From contig NZ_NFID01000020.1 in assembly GCF_002161595.1 (NCBI RefSeq), positions 16,317 to 80,316 on the forward strand: 64,000 bases of DNA, written 5' to 3'. This document shows positions 50,805 through 59,855 of this stretch, piece by piece. Under the pieces are notes generated by a model that saw only the letters and a list, made by a program, of their open reading frames with translations, did not search any database and was not told the origin of the DNA. The first letter of the stretch is position 1. Every line of letters begins with the position of its first letter. This stretch comes from Gemmiger sp. An50 (lineage in GTDB: Bacteria; Bacillota; Clostridia; Oscillospirales; Ruminococcaceae). Both the position numbers and the translations under genes were made by a program.

Positions 50805-51674
50805 TTAAACGCCCAGCAGCTGCAGCGCCATGCCGGTCACCGCGCCCGCGCCCCAGAGCAAACCGATGATGAACAGGTTCTGCTTCCAGCTTTTGTTGGC
50901 CTGGCACAGCACCACCAGGCCCACGCCCGCGCCGCTGCACAAACCCGCCACCGCCGCGCCGAAGCTGATGGAGCCGCCCAGATACAGCTGGGTCAGCAGC
51001 ACGCTGGCCGCGCAGTTGGGCACCAGGCCGATGAGGGCCGCGAAGATGGGCTGGAACACGCCCAGGTTCGCCAGGAAAGTGGTGAAGACCTCCTCGCCCA
51101 CCAGCTCCATCACGAAGCCGATGGCAAAGCTGAAGCCCAGGATATACAGAAAAATAATGAAGGTATGCCACAGCGCCGAGATAAAAATGCTCTGGCGCTC
51201 GGCGTGATGCTCGTGGCAGTCCACTTCGTCGGCGTGACCGGTGTAGCCGCCCCGCAGCGAGCGAGGCAGGAAACGCACCAGCAGCACGTCCAGCACCAGG
51301 CCCGCCAGCAGCGCCACGCCGATCTTCACGGCGATGAGCAGCGCCAGCCGGGGCCACTGGTCCGGCACGGCCAGCAGCATGGGGATGGCCTCGTCGCTGG
51401 TGGCCAGGAACACCGCCAGCAGGGTGCCCAGGCTGATGACCCGGCTGCCGTAGAAGTTGGCGGCCATGGCGGAAAAGCCGCACTGGGGCACACAGCCCAG
51501 CACCGCGCCGGGCACAAAGCCCCAGTGTCCGCCGCCCTCCAGGGCTTTTTCAATGCGGCTGCCGTGGAACCGCTCGATGTATTCAATCAACAGATATGCA
51601 AGATACAAAAAGGGCAGCATGGGAATGCTGTCTTCAAAGGCATGCTCCAGGGCATGCAGCAGCTCGTGCATCAT
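50805..51674 (-). CDS. ArsP_2-family permease (putative arsenic/manganese efflux)
   Basis: The 289-residue protein has about eight to ten membrane helices and two similar motifs in the two halves, GCVPQCGFSAMAANF and GLVPNCAASVLLTQL. This inverted-repeat pattern is typical of PF11449 (putative 10TM heavy-metal exporter, labelled arsenic efflux or manganese transporter). A cytosolic loop is His/Asp-rich (HADEVDCHEHHAE), fitting metal handling. GGAAGGAGAG precedes the tandem ATGs (51674, 51671). The substrate is not established. Confidence 0.88.
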   Translation of the reverse strand: MMHELLHALEHAFEDSIPMLPFLYLAYLLIEYIERFHGSRIEKALEGGGHWGFVPGAVLGCVPQCGFSAMAANFYGSRVISLGTLLAVFLATSDEAIPMLLAVPDQWPRLALLIAVKIGVALLAGLVLDVLLVRFLPRSLRGGYTGHADEVDCHEHHAERQSIFISALWHTFIIFLYILGFSFAIGFVMELVGEEVFTTFLANLGVFQPIFAALIGLVPNCAASVLLTQLYLGGSISFGAAVAGLCSGAGVGLVVLCQANKSWKQNLFIIGLLWGAGAVTGMALQLLGV

Positions 51675-51835
51675 AAAATAACTCTCTCCTTCCCCATCCC
51701 GCCGCCCGCAAATACCTGCGCCGGGCGGCAGCATTGACTAGTATAGCCGCATTTCGCTCCCCGCACAATACCCCCCCGCCCCATCCCGGGGCGCTTTTTT
51801 GCCGATTTTTGCGATTTTGTGCAACAAATCAAAGA

Positions 51836-51866
51836 CCCGGCCCCGGTTTTTGTTCCGGGGCCGGGC
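51836..51866. terminator. terminator-like hairpin after 51912 gene
   Basis: CCCGGCCCCGG pairs with CCGGGGCCGGG around TTTTTGTT. Confidence 0.75.
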
Positions 51867-51911
51867 GTTCTCGCTCGTTTTTTATGTGCAGCGGGACGTT
51901 TTCCCTTCCGC

Positions 51912-52478
51912 TCAGCAGGTCTCCCGCAGGCCGGAAAGCCAGGCTTCCAGCTCCTTGCAGGCGCCCACGCTCATGTTGCCGTGGTCCTCCTCCAGCGCCG
52001 CCAGCTGCTCCAGCCGCCGGAAGAACTCCTCCTGCCCCACCAGCTTTTGCTTTCCGGCGCAGAGGGCCCGCGCCTGGTCCAGCATCCCGCGGGCGGTGGG
52101 TAGGCCGCACAGTGCCAGCAGCGCTTGCTTATCCTCGCTGCTGAAGGCATCGGTGGGCGGCAGCTCCGGTTCGGGTTCGGGCTCGGGTTCCGGCTCCGGC
52201 TGGGCCGGGGCAGCGGGCAGCTGTTCCGGCTCCGGCTGCGGCTCGGGCACCGGTGCGGGCGGTTCCTTGGGCCGGGTGTTCCACCGGATCTCCTCCAGCA
52301 GGTCCACGATCTCGCCCACTGCATAGATCAGCCCGCTGGCCAGCGCCGTGGAGAAAAAGACCAGCACCGAAAGAAACGGGCTCAGCGCGATCATCACGAA
52401 CAGCACCAGCAGCACGCCGCACACCGCATTTACCACCGCGTAGGCCTTGAGAAAAGCCGCCACCTTGTTTTTTTGCAT
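51912..52478 (-). CDS. membrane protein with Pro-Glu repeat linker, unknown function
   Basis: The 188-residue protein has two N-terminal membrane helices (AVVNAVCGVLLVLFVMIALS, VLVFFSTALASGLIYAVGE) and then a charged linker of EPEP repeats (QPEPEPEPEPEPEL). It ends in a helical C-terminal domain (DKQALLALCGLPTARGMLDQARAL...EEFFRRLEQLAAL). No family was recognised. AAAGGAGG precedes the ATG. It stands alone. Confidence 0.75.
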   Translation of the reverse strand: MQKNKVAAFLKAYAVVNAVCGVLLVLFVMIALSPFLSVLVFFSTALASGLIYAVGEIVDLLEEIRWNTRPKEPPAPVPEPQPEPEQLPAAPAQPEPEPEPEPEPELPPTDAFSSEDKQALLALCGLPTARGMLDQARALCAGKQKLVGQEEFFRRLEQLAALEEDHGNMSVGACKELEAWLSGLRETC

Positions 52479-52626
52479 CTCTGCCGCCTCCTTTGCCAGA
52501 ATCCGTCTGTTTGTGTTTATCCTATTGCATTAAAAGGAAATTGTCAACCGGTTTTGGCAATTCTTTGGAGAAAATGCAGAAAACTGGCAGGCCGCAGGGC
52601 CTGCCGGTGCTTCGCTATGAAAAAAC

Positions 52627-54342
52627 TTATTCCTGCCACTCCCGGGCTTTGGCCAGCAGGGCCTCGCGGGTGTTCTCCACCCGGCCCTCCACCACCTCGT
52701 GAAGCAGCCAGTCCAGCATGTTGCTCATGCTGGGGCCGGGCTTGGCCAGCCCTGCGGTGAGCAGGTTGCCGCCGGTGACGGCCAGCTGGTCGGTGGCGTA
52801 GCAGCCCGCGTTCTTGATGGTATCCGCCAGGGTCTTTTCAAAGGCCTTCAGATTTTCGCCCTTGGCGTGGTGAGAGGAAACGTCCGCCCACCAGATGTGC
52901 ACCAGGCTGTTCACCTGACGGGGGCCCAGCAGATTCAGCCAGCGGCGCACGCTCACGTCGCCGGTGGCGGGACGGATGCCGTGGAACCGGATCAGCTGGC
53001 ACACGGTCTCCCGGCTGTTCCGGTCCACCTTCAACCGGCGCATGATGCAGTCGGCCAGTTGGGCGCTCACCTCGGCGTGGCCCTCAAAAGTGCTGTCGCC
53101 CTCCTTCAGGGTCTCGCGGCACCAGGGCTTGCCGATGTCCCGCAGCAGCATGGCCCAGCGCACCTCCGGAATGTCCGGCGCGTAGGCCAGGGTGTCGGCC
53201 GCGTGCTGCCACAGGTTCTGCTCGGCGCCGCCCCGCTTCTGGGTGAAGGTGAGGGCCGGCTCGATCTCCGGCATCACGTAGGCCAGAACCTCGCCGTTTT
53301 CCGCCGCCACCCGGTGGGCCGCCTTGCCGCAGAGCAGCTGGGTCATCTCCCGGGCCATCCGCTCGCCGCTCACCCAGCGCAGCAGCGACTTTTTGGCGTG
53401 GGCCGCGGCCAGGGTCTCCTCCTCAATGTCGAAGCCCAGCACCGAGGCAAACCGCAGCAGCCGCAGGATGCGCAGTGCGTCCTCGCCAAAGCGCTGGGCC
53501 GGATCGCCCACGCAGCGCAGCACGCCGTTCTTCAAATCGCCCTGACCGCCGAAGGGGTCGATGACGGTGCCGTCCGGCCCCATGGCCATGGCGTTGATGG
53601 TGAAGTCCCGGCGGGCCAGGTCCTCCTCCAGACTGTTTACAAAGGTGACTTCCTCGGGGTGGCGGTGGTCCTCATAGTCGCCTTCCGCCCGGTAGGTGGT
53701 GATCTCGTAGGTCTCGGTGCCCGCCAGCACGGTCACGGTGCCGTGCTGGATGCCGGTCTCCAATACCTTATAAGTACCGGCGAAGCACTCCTTCACCTGG
53801 TCCGGCCGGGCGCTGGTGCACAGATCCCAGTCCTTGGGGTCCTTGCCCAGCAGGCTGTCGCGCACGCAGCCGCCCACCGCCCAGGCCTCAAAGCCCTGCT
53901 CGTTCAGCGCGCCGATCAGGCTGGCCGCCATGGCGGGCATCACCGGCAGCTCGATCTGCCGCTCCCAGGCCAGACGCTCCACCAGCGCCACATCCGCCGG
54001 GCAGAAGTTGTAGTCCTTCATCTCGGCGGGGGCCACCCAGCAGGCCTCCTCGTGCACCCGCACCTCCATCTCGCCGCCGGTCACCCGGCCGTTGAAGAAG
54101 GTAAAGTGGATGTCCTTATCCGGGTAGGAGTAGTCCAGCGAGGCATAGGCGGGCCCCAGGGTGATGTCCAGCCCCAGCTCCTCCTTGCATTCCCGCACCG
54201 CGGCCTGCTCGGCGCTTTCGCCCTCCTCCACCTTGCCGCCGGGGAATTCCCACAAAAAGGCGCAGCTGCCGCCCTCGCCCCGCTTACAGATCAGGATCTT
54301 TCCCGCCTCGTCGGTCAGAATCACCGCTGCCACATGGATCAT
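52627..54342 (-). CDS. Nudix hydrolase - CCA-adding tRNA nucleotidyltransferase fusion
   Basis: The 571-residue protein joins two enzymes. Residues 1-~128 are a MutT-like Nudix domain with an intact Nudix box (GGKVEEGESAEQ...RECKEELGL), likely cleaning 8-oxo-dGTP or similar. Residues ~135-571 are a CCA tRNA nucleotidyltransferase: AWAVGGCVRDSLLGKDPKDWDL (nucleotidyltransferase with DxD), RRDFTINAMAM, the domain B RFGEDALRILRLLRFAS and a C-terminal HD-like region (QHAADTLAYAPDIPEVRWAMLLRDIG). AGGAGG lies 8 bp upstream of the ATG, inside the previous gene, whose stop overlaps its start region. Confidence 0.93.
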   Translation of the reverse strand: MIHVAAVILTDEAGKILICKRGEGGSCAFLWEFPGGKVEEGESAEQAAVRECKEELGLDITLGPAYASLDYSYPDKDIHFTFFNGRVTGGEMEVRVHEEACWVAPAEMKDYNFCPADVALVERLAWERQIELPVMPAMAASLIGALNEQGFEAWAVGGCVRDSLLGKDPKDWDLCTSARPDQVKECFAGTYKVLETGIQHGTVTVLAGTETYEITTYRAEGDYEDHRHPEEVTFVNSLEEDLARRDFTINAMAMGPDGTVIDPFGGQGDLKNGVLRCVGDPAQRFGEDALRILRLLRFASVLGFDIEEETLAAAHAKKSLLRWVSGERMAREMTQLLCGKAAHRVAAENGEVLAYVMPEIEPALTFTQKRGGAEQNLWQHAADTLAYAPDIPEVRWAMLLRDIGKPWCRETLKEGDSTFEGHAEVSAQLADCIMRRLKVDRNSRETVCQLIRFHGIRPATGDVSVRRWLNLLGPRQVNSLVHIWWADVSSHHAKGENLKAFEKTLADTIKNAGCYATDQLAVTGGNLLTAGLAKPGPSMSNMLDWLLHEVVEGRVENTREALLAKAREWQE

Positions 54343-54343
54343 T

Positions 54344-55225
54344 TCACATTGCCTCCTCTTCTTGTTCCTCAAAGGCGCGCAGGCAGGCCGCAAAGCTGCC
54401 CACCGTATCGCCAAGGTCCACCCCGCAGCCCGCTTTCAGGCGGCTGGTGTCCATACTCAGATTCCGTTCAAATTCCGGCCACCGGTCCGTGTCCGGCCGC
54501 ACCAGGGCCAGCACGTCCTCCCCCGCGCCCAGCAGCCCCAGGCACTCCAGGGCGGTGGCGTAGGTGTTCAGGGGGTTCTCCGCCCCCATGTTGTACACCC
54601 CGCCGGGCAGGGCGGCCATCTGCTCCATAGCCTTTACCACCGGCTGCACCCAGGTGATGCCCCGGTACTCCCGCAGAGCCATGGAAAGGGGCATCTTGCC
54701 CGCGGCGGCCCGCCGCAGAATGCCCCAGAAGCCGGTGCTGCTTTTCAGCCCCGGCCGGTCAAAATCATACATCCAGCTGGCCCGCAGGCAGACCGCCTCG
54801 GGGCAGGTCTCCAGCACCCGCTGCTCGGCCTCCCACTTGTGGCGGCCGTACACGTTCACCGGGTCCAGGGGTGCGTCCTCAGGCAGGGGGCCCAGCTTCC
54901 GGGTGCCGTTATACACCTGGTCCGAGCTGAAAAACACCAGCTTTGCCCCCAGCGCCGCGCATTCCTTCGCCAGCGCCGCCGGAGCCTGCAAGTTCACCTC
55001 GAAGCTTTCCAATGGATGGCTCTCGCAGTATCCGGTGTCCGCCAGGGCTGCGGTGTGGATGACCAGCTCGGGCGCTGCGGCCTGCAACGCCGCGTGCACC
55101 GCCTGGCTGTCGGTGAGGTCCAGCTGTTTGTGGTCCAGCGGGGTGATATCCCACCGGTCCCGGTAATATGCCGCCAGACGGCCGCCCACAAAGCCGCCCG
55201 CGCCGGTGATGAGCACTCGTTTCAT
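54344..55225 (-). CDS. NAD-dependent sugar-nucleotide reductase-like SDR (RmlD family)
   Basis: The 293-residue protein has the N-terminal TGAGGFVGGRLA dinucleotide motif, VIHTAALADTGYCE, the SSDQVYNG catalytic Ser/Thr and the YGRHKWEAE (YxxxK) active site. It fits dTDP-4-dehydrorhamnose reductase-like proteins, but other rml genes are missing and it sits with housekeeping genes. Its role in rhamnose synthesis is therefore doubtful. It is 13 bp downstream of nnrE and overlaps the Nudix-CCA gene region. Confidence 0.88.
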   Translation of the reverse strand: MKRVLITGAGGFVGGRLAAYYRDRWDITPLDHKQLDLTDSQAVHAALQAAAPELVIHTAALADTGYCESHPLESFEVNLQAPAALAKECAALGAKLVFFSSDQVYNGTRKLGPLPEDAPLDPVNVYGRHKWEAEQRVLETCPEAVCLRASWMYDFDRPGLKSSTGFWGILRRAAAGKMPLSMALREYRGITWVQPVVKAMEQMAALPGGVYNMGAENPLNTYATALECLGLLGAGEDVLALVRPDTDRWPEFERNLSMDTSRLKAGCGVDLGDTVGSFAACLRAFEEQEEEAM

Positions 55226-55238
55226 GGCTGCCGCCTCC

Positions 55239-55883
55239 TTACAGATTCAGAGCTGTTCCGATGCCGATGTCCGCCACTTCCACCCGGCCGCACCGGGCTG
55301 CCGCCAGCCGGTGGCAGGGCTTTGCCGCGTGGAAGGTCACGGTCAGATCCGCCTGCACCACGCCCTCGGCGGCGTTTCCGCTGTCCGCCTCCAGGCCGCT
55401 GGGCAGGTCCAGCGCCAGCACCTTGCCGGGCGCATCGTTCATCCGCCGGGCTGCGGCCAGCCCCTCCGGGCGCAAAGTCCCGTGGAAGCCGGTGCCGTAC
55501 ACGCCGTCCAGAATGACGTCCGCGCTTTGCAGAAAGTCCGCCTGCTCCGGCTCGTCCAGCGCATCCGCCGCCAGCACCGGCAGGCCCATTTCGCGCGCAA
55601 GGCCGCAGTTGTAAATGGCGTCGGTGGTCACCGGCTCGCCCTCTACCAGATAAAGACGCACCGCCAGGCCCGCGTTCGCCAGATGGCGGGCGGCCACGAA
55701 GCCGTCGCCGCCGTTGTTGCCCTTGCCGCAGAACACCGCCGCGCGCTTCGACCCGGGCCAGGTGCGCAGGGCAAGCGCTGCCGCTGCCTCACCCGCGTTC
55801 TCCATCATCTGCCGGTAGGAAAGGCCCGCCGCGTCCGCCTGTTGTTCCAGCCGTTTCATCTCGGCCGCCGTTACTTCGCTCAT
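55239..55883 (-). CDS. nnrE: NAD(P)H-hydrate epimerase
   Basis: The 214-residue YjeF_N protein epimerises damaged NAD(P)HX. Signature parts are MSEVTAAEMKRLEQQADAAG, LSYRQMMENAGEAAA, FCGKGNNGGDGFVAARHL, DVILDGVYGTG and LALDLPSGLEADSG. The usual dehydratase (NnrD) domain is absent and is not encoded nearby. It is the first gene of the nnrE-rmlD-Nudix/CCA unit. An extended -10 (TGTTATAAT, near 55964) lies ~80 bp upstream. Confidence 0.95.
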   Translation of the reverse strand: MSEVTAAEMKRLEQQADAAGLSYRQMMENAGEAAAALALRTWPGSKRAAVFCGKGNNGGDGFVAARHLANAGLAVRLYLVEGEPVTTDAIYNCGLAREMGLPVLAADALDEPEQADFLQSADVILDGVYGTGFHGTLRPEGLAAARRMNDAPGKVLALDLPSGLEADSGNAAEGVVQADLTVTFHAAKPCHRLAAARCGRVEVADIGIGTALNL

Positions 55884-55978
55884 CCTCGTTTCCCCCTTAC
55901 GGCCCGCGCGGGGCGCTGGTTTTTTGTATCGTGGTGCTCTGGTAAACAACGTTCAGTATTACCATTATAACACAAAAG

Positions 55979-56006
55979 CCCCGGATGTTTTACCGATCCG
56001 GGGCGC
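55979..56006. terminator. hairpin between nup operon end and nnrE promoter
   Basis: GCCCCGGAT pairs with ATCCGGGGC, with a T run on the minus strand. Confidence 0.7.
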
Positions 56007-56083
56007 TGATTTTGTTAATTTTTCACGAATTTTTCCCGCAATTTCGCCTGTTTCGGCCCCTTTTCCGCCCCCGCAATGCCAAA

Positions 56084-56122
56084 ACGGCCCCGGTCCTCTG
56101 CAAAAACAGAAGACCGGGGCCG
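56084..56122. terminator. terminator of the BMP/nucleoside ABC operon
   Basis: CGGCCCCGGTC-TCTG pairs with CAGA-GACCGGGGCCG (one bulge each side). Confidence 0.88.
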
Positions 56123-56149
56123 TGTGATGTTATGCCGGCGGGCAGCCGC

Positions 56150-57106
56150 TTACCGCTCCTCGCGGAAGTAGTTGTTGCCCAGGAACGCCGGGATGTGCGC
56201 GCCCTTGCTGCCCCGCATGCTGGTGATGATGAGCACCAGCGCGGTGATCAGGAAGGGCAGCATGTCGAAGAAGGCGTCGGGCAGGTTCACCATGAAGCCC
56301 ACCTTGTAGTATTTCAGCACGCGCAGCGCACCGAATACGAAGCTGCCCAGAATGGCCATGTGAGGCTTCCAGGCGGCGAAGATGACCAGCGCCACCGCGA
56401 TCCAGCCCAGGCCGTTCACGCTGTTGGAGATCCACACGCCGCCGTTGATGATCATGCCGCAGTAGGCGCCGCCGATGCCGCAGATGCCGCCGCCCAGCAG
56501 AATGTTAAAATACTTCCACTTGGTCACCTGGATGGAGGCCGCGTCCGCCGCGCCGGGGTTCTCGCCGATGGCCTGCACGTTCAGGCCGGTCTTGGTGCGG
56601 TAGAGGTACCAGCCGGTCACCGCCGCCACCACAATGCCCAGGTAGACGAAGGGGTTGTAGCTGAACAGCAGCTCGCCCACCACCGGCAGGTCGCTGAGCA
56701 CCGGGATGTGGATGCTGCGCATCTGGGCGGTCACGGTCTCGGGCAGCTTCAGGGTGCCGCCCTCGGAGGTGCCGATCATGTACACGCCGATGAAGTTGGA
56801 GATACCCACGCCGAAGATGGTCATGGTCAGGCCGGCCACGTTCTGGTTGGCCATGAAGGTGACGGTGAGCACCGCGTAAATGAGCGCGGCCAGCAGGCCC
56901 GCCAGGAAGGCGCAGACCAGCGCCACCAGGAAATTATCGCTCAGGTAGCCGCCCATGAAGCCCGCGCAGGCGCCGATGGCCATCATGCCTTCCACGCCCA
57001 GGTTCAGGTGACCCACCTTCTCGTTCAGAATCTCGCCCACGGTGCCGAACAGCAGCGGGGTGCCCGCGCCGATGGCGGCCACCAGGAATTTAATGAACAG
57101 GTCCAT
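56150..57106 (-). CDS. nucleoside ABC transporter permease (NupQ/BmpB-type)
   Basis: The 318-residue membrane protein has ~eight to nine helices and the BPD_transp_2 features LFGTVGEILNEKVGHLNLGVEGMM and GENPGAADAASIQV. It pairs with the upstream permease; together they import nucleosides delivered by the BMP lipoprotein. Its start overlaps the previous stop by 1 bp (TAATG). Confidence 0.93.
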   Translation of the reverse strand: MDLFIKFLVAAIGAGTPLLFGTVGEILNEKVGHLNLGVEGMMAIGACAGFMGGYLSDNFLVALVCAFLAGLLAALIYAVLTVTFMANQNVAGLTMTIFGVGISNFIGVYMIGTSEGGTLKLPETVTAQMRSIHIPVLSDLPVVGELLFSYNPFVYLGIVVAAVTGWYLYRTKTGLNVQAIGENPGAADAASIQVTKWKYFNILLGGGICGIGGAYCGMIINGGVWISNSVNGLGWIAVALVIFAAWKPHMAILGSFVFGALRVLKYYKVGFMVNLPDAFFDMLPFLITALVLIITSMRGSKGAHIPAFLGNNYFREER

Positions 57107-58203
57107 TATTTGGCGCCCCCTTTCTTGCCGCGGCCCACAAAGGCGTACCGCACAAAGAATTCACTGCCCAGAATGAAGAACAGAATGATGCCCTGCAGCA
57201 CGTCCGCGCAGTCGGAGGAAAGGCCGTAGGTGGACTGCACCACGCTGGAGCCCTTTTCCAGAATGCTGAACAGCAGCGAAACCACCAGGATCATGCCCGG
57301 GTTCAGCTGGCACAGCCAGGCCACGATGATGGCGGTGAAGCCAACGCCGCCGGCCACGCCCATGGACAGAGTCATATCGCTGCCCGCCGCCTGGCACACT
57401 CCCGCGATGCCCGCGATGGCGCCGGACAGGAACATGGTGCGCAGCACCACCTTTTTCACGTGGATGCCCGCATAGCGCGCGGTGTCCTGGCTTTCGCCCA
57501 CCACGCTGATCTCGTAGCCCTGCTTGCTGCGCTTTAAGTAGATCCACACCAGTGCCACCAGCACCAGCATGATGATCCAGCCGAAGTGCACGCCCAGCAC
57601 CTTGTCAAGACCGGCGTTCTTGTCGAACCGGGCGATCTTGGAGAAGCCGTTGGCCTCCGGGTCGCGCCAGGGGCCGGCCTGCAGATAAGACACCAGATGC
57701 AGCGCAATGTAGTTGAGCATCAGGGTGAGCAGGGTCTCGTTGGTGCCCCACTTCACCTTGAAGGCCGCGGCCAGCAGGCCCCACAGGCCGCCGCCCAGCG
57801 CGCCCGCCACCAGCATCACCAGAATCAGCACCCAGTGGTTCCAGTGGGGGAAGTTGAGGGCGAAGTAGCTGGCGAACACCGCGCCCATGATCAGCTGGCC
57901 CTCGCCGCCGATGTTCCAGAACTTCATTTTAAAGGCCAGCGTCACGCCCAGTGCGCAGATGCACAGGGGGATGGCGAACTTCACGGTGGACTGGATGGCG
58001 ATCTTGCTGCGGAACGCGCCCTCCAGAATGGTGCCGTACACGGCGATGGGGTTGTGGCCGATGGCCAGGATGAACAAACCGCCCGCCACGATGCTCAGGG
58101 CCACCGCCAGCAGCCGGAAGCCGATCATCTGGCGGCCGGTGCGCTCGGCATGCTTCACCACATGGAACAGCGGCTCTTTTGTTGTTTTCACGGTACCGGT
58201 CAT
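57106..58203 (-). CDS. nucleoside ABC transporter permease (NupP/BmpC-type)
   Basis: The 365-residue membrane protein has a cytosolic start and ~nine to ten helices, with FKMKFWNIGGEGQLIMGAVF, NETLLTLMLNYIALHLVSYL and VVGESQDTARYAGIHVKKV, as in YufP-like permeases. It is coupled to the ATPase gene by a 4-bp ATGA overlap. Confidence 0.93.
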   Translation of the reverse strand: MTGTVKTTKEPLFHVVKHAERTGRQMIGFRLLAVALSIVAGGLFILAIGHNPIAVYGTILEGAFRSKIAIQSTVKFAIPLCICALGVTLAFKMKFWNIGGEGQLIMGAVFASYFALNFPHWNHWVLILVMLVAGALGGGLWGLLAAAFKVKWGTNETLLTLMLNYIALHLVSYLQAGPWRDPEANGFSKIARFDKNAGLDKVLGVHFGWIIMLVLVALVWIYLKRSKQGYEISVVGESQDTARYAGIHVKKVVLRTMFLSGAIAGIAGVCQAAGSDMTLSMGVAGGVGFTAIIVAWLCQLNPGMILVVSLLFSILEKGSSVVQSTYGLSSDCADVLQGIILFFILGSEFFVRYAFVGRGKKGGAK

Positions 58204-59738
58204 GCCTCCTGCGCCTCCTTCTGCTTCTCTTCCTCGGTCATCTCGCCGGTCATCATCAGGCCGATCTGCTCTTTGGTCACGGTCTTGGCGTCCACCAGAC
58301 CGGTGATGCGGCCATGGCACAGCACCAGAATCCGGTCGCACAGCTCCAGCAGCACGTCCAGGTCCTCGCCGATGAACATCACGGCCACGCCCTTCTCCTT
58401 CTGCTGGTTCAGCAGATCATAGATCACGTAGCTGGAGTTGATGTCCAGACCGCGCACCGGGTAGGCGGTGATCAGCAGGTTCGGGTTGGATTCGATCTCG
58501 CGGCCCAGCAGCACCTTCTGCACGTTGCCGCCGCTCATCAGACGAACCGGGGTCTCGATGCCGGGGGTCACGATGGAGAGCTTCTCCACCAGCTTTTTTG
58601 CCAGCGCCTTGGCGGGGGCGCGGTCCACGAAGGGACCCTTGCCCGCCCGGTAGCTCTTGAGCAGCATGTTGTCGGTCATGCCCATGCTGGCCACCAGGCC
58701 CATGCCCAGACGGTCCTCGGGCACGAAGCTCATGGAGATGCCCAGGTCGATGATGGCCTCGGGGCTCTTGCCCAGAATGTTTTCCTTTTTATAAAGAACT
58801 GCGCCCTTCTTGGCGGGGATCAGGCCCGCGATGGCCTCGCACAGCTCCTTCTGGCCGCTGCCGGCCACACCGGCCACGCCCAGAATCTCACCGGAATGGA
58901 TGTGGAAGCTCACGTCGTCCAGACCCTTGCTGCCGTCGGGCTTGTCCACGGTCAGGTCCACCACCTTCAGGATGGTGTGCACGTCCTTGGGTTCGGGGCG
59001 GCGGATGGACAGGCTCACCGCGTGGCCCACCATCAGCTCGGTGAGCTTGGCGGCGTCCACACCGGCGGTGGCCACGCTGCCCACGCTCTTGCCCTTGCGC
59101 AGGATGGTTACCCGGTCGCTGATGGCAAGCACCTCGTTCAGCTTGTGGGTGATGATGATGATGGCGCAGCCCTTGGCCTTCATCTGCCGCAGGATGGCGA
59201 ACAGCTTGTCGGTCTCCTGGGGAGTCAGCACGGCGGTGGGCTCGTCCAGAATCAGGATCTTCGCGCCCCGGTACAGCACCTTCAGAATTTCAACGGTCTG
59301 CTTTTCCGAAACGCTCATCTCGTACACCGGCTTCTCCGGGTCGATCTCCAGGCCGTAGTTGGCGCACAGCTCCTTGACCTGGGCCTTCAGGGCCTTTTTG
59401 CCGGGCAGCTTGCCGGGGGTGCCCAGCACGATGTTCTCCATGGCGGTGAACACCTCCACCAGCTTGAAGTGCTGGTGGATCATGCCGATGCCCAGGTTCT
59501 GGGCGTCCACCGGGGAGCTGATGCTCACCGGCTGCTCTGCCACAAAGATCTGGCCGTCGTCCGGGTGGTAGATGCCGGAGATCATATTCATCAGGGTAGT
59601 TTTGCCGCTGCCGTTCTCGCCCAGCAGGGCCAGGATCTCGCCGTACTGTACGTCCAGCTCGATGCCGTCGTTGGCAACCACGCTGCCGAACCGCTTGGTA
59701 ATGCCGCTGCAGCGGATGGCGCATTTCTGTTCGCCCAT
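58200..59738 (-). CDS. nucleoside ABC transporter ATP-binding protein (NupO-type, two ATPase domains)
   Basis: The 512-residue protein has two tandem ABC domains, like RbsA and YufO. Domain 1 has GENGSGKTTLMNMI (Walker A), VSEKQTVEILKVL in place of LSGGQ, and ILILDEPTAVL (Walker B). Domain 2 has the degenerate GVAGSGQKELCEAI, MSGGNVQKVLLGREI and NLLITAYPVRGLD. The domain 2 Walker A lacks the usual GKT, as in relatives, so it probably does not hydrolyse ATP. GGAGGAGG precedes the start. Confidence 0.95.
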   Translation of the reverse strand: MGEQKCAIRCSGITKRFGSVVANDGIELDVQYGEILALLGENGSGKTTLMNMISGIYHPDDGQIFVAEQPVSISSPVDAQNLGIGMIHQHFKLVEVFTAMENIVLGTPGKLPGKKALKAQVKELCANYGLEIDPEKPVYEMSVSEKQTVEILKVLYRGAKILILDEPTAVLTPQETDKLFAILRQMKAKGCAIIIITHKLNEVLAISDRVTILRKGKSVGSVATAGVDAAKLTELMVGHAVSLSIRRPEPKDVHTILKVVDLTVDKPDGSKGLDDVSFHIHSGEILGVAGVAGSGQKELCEAIAGLIPAKKGAVLYKKENILGKSPEAIIDLGISMSFVPEDRLGMGLVASMGMTDNMLLKSYRAGKGPFVDRAPAKALAKKLVEKLSIVTPGIETPVRLMSGGNVQKVLLGREIESNPNLLITAYPVRGLDINSSYVIYDLLNQQKEKGVAVMFIGEDLDVLLELCDRILVLCHGRITGLVDAKTVTKEQIGLMMTGEMTEEEKQKEAQEA

Positions 59739-59795
59739 GAGGTTCCTCCTCCTTGCGTTTATGGTTGTGTGCGGGGCCGCGGCCCCATATACCGG

Positions 59796-59826
59796 AAAAA
59801 AGGGCGGTCATCAGGACCGCCCTTTC
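59796..59826 (-). terminator. intra-operon terminator between bmp and the ATPase gene
   Basis: AAAGGGCGGTC pairs with GACCGCCCTTT around ATCAG; the minus-strand tail is TTTTTT. It would make the lipoprotein mRNA more abundant than the transporter mRNA. Confidence 0.8.
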
Positions 59827-59855
59827 GCCTGCCATTAAATTTTGTTGCCGGCGCA

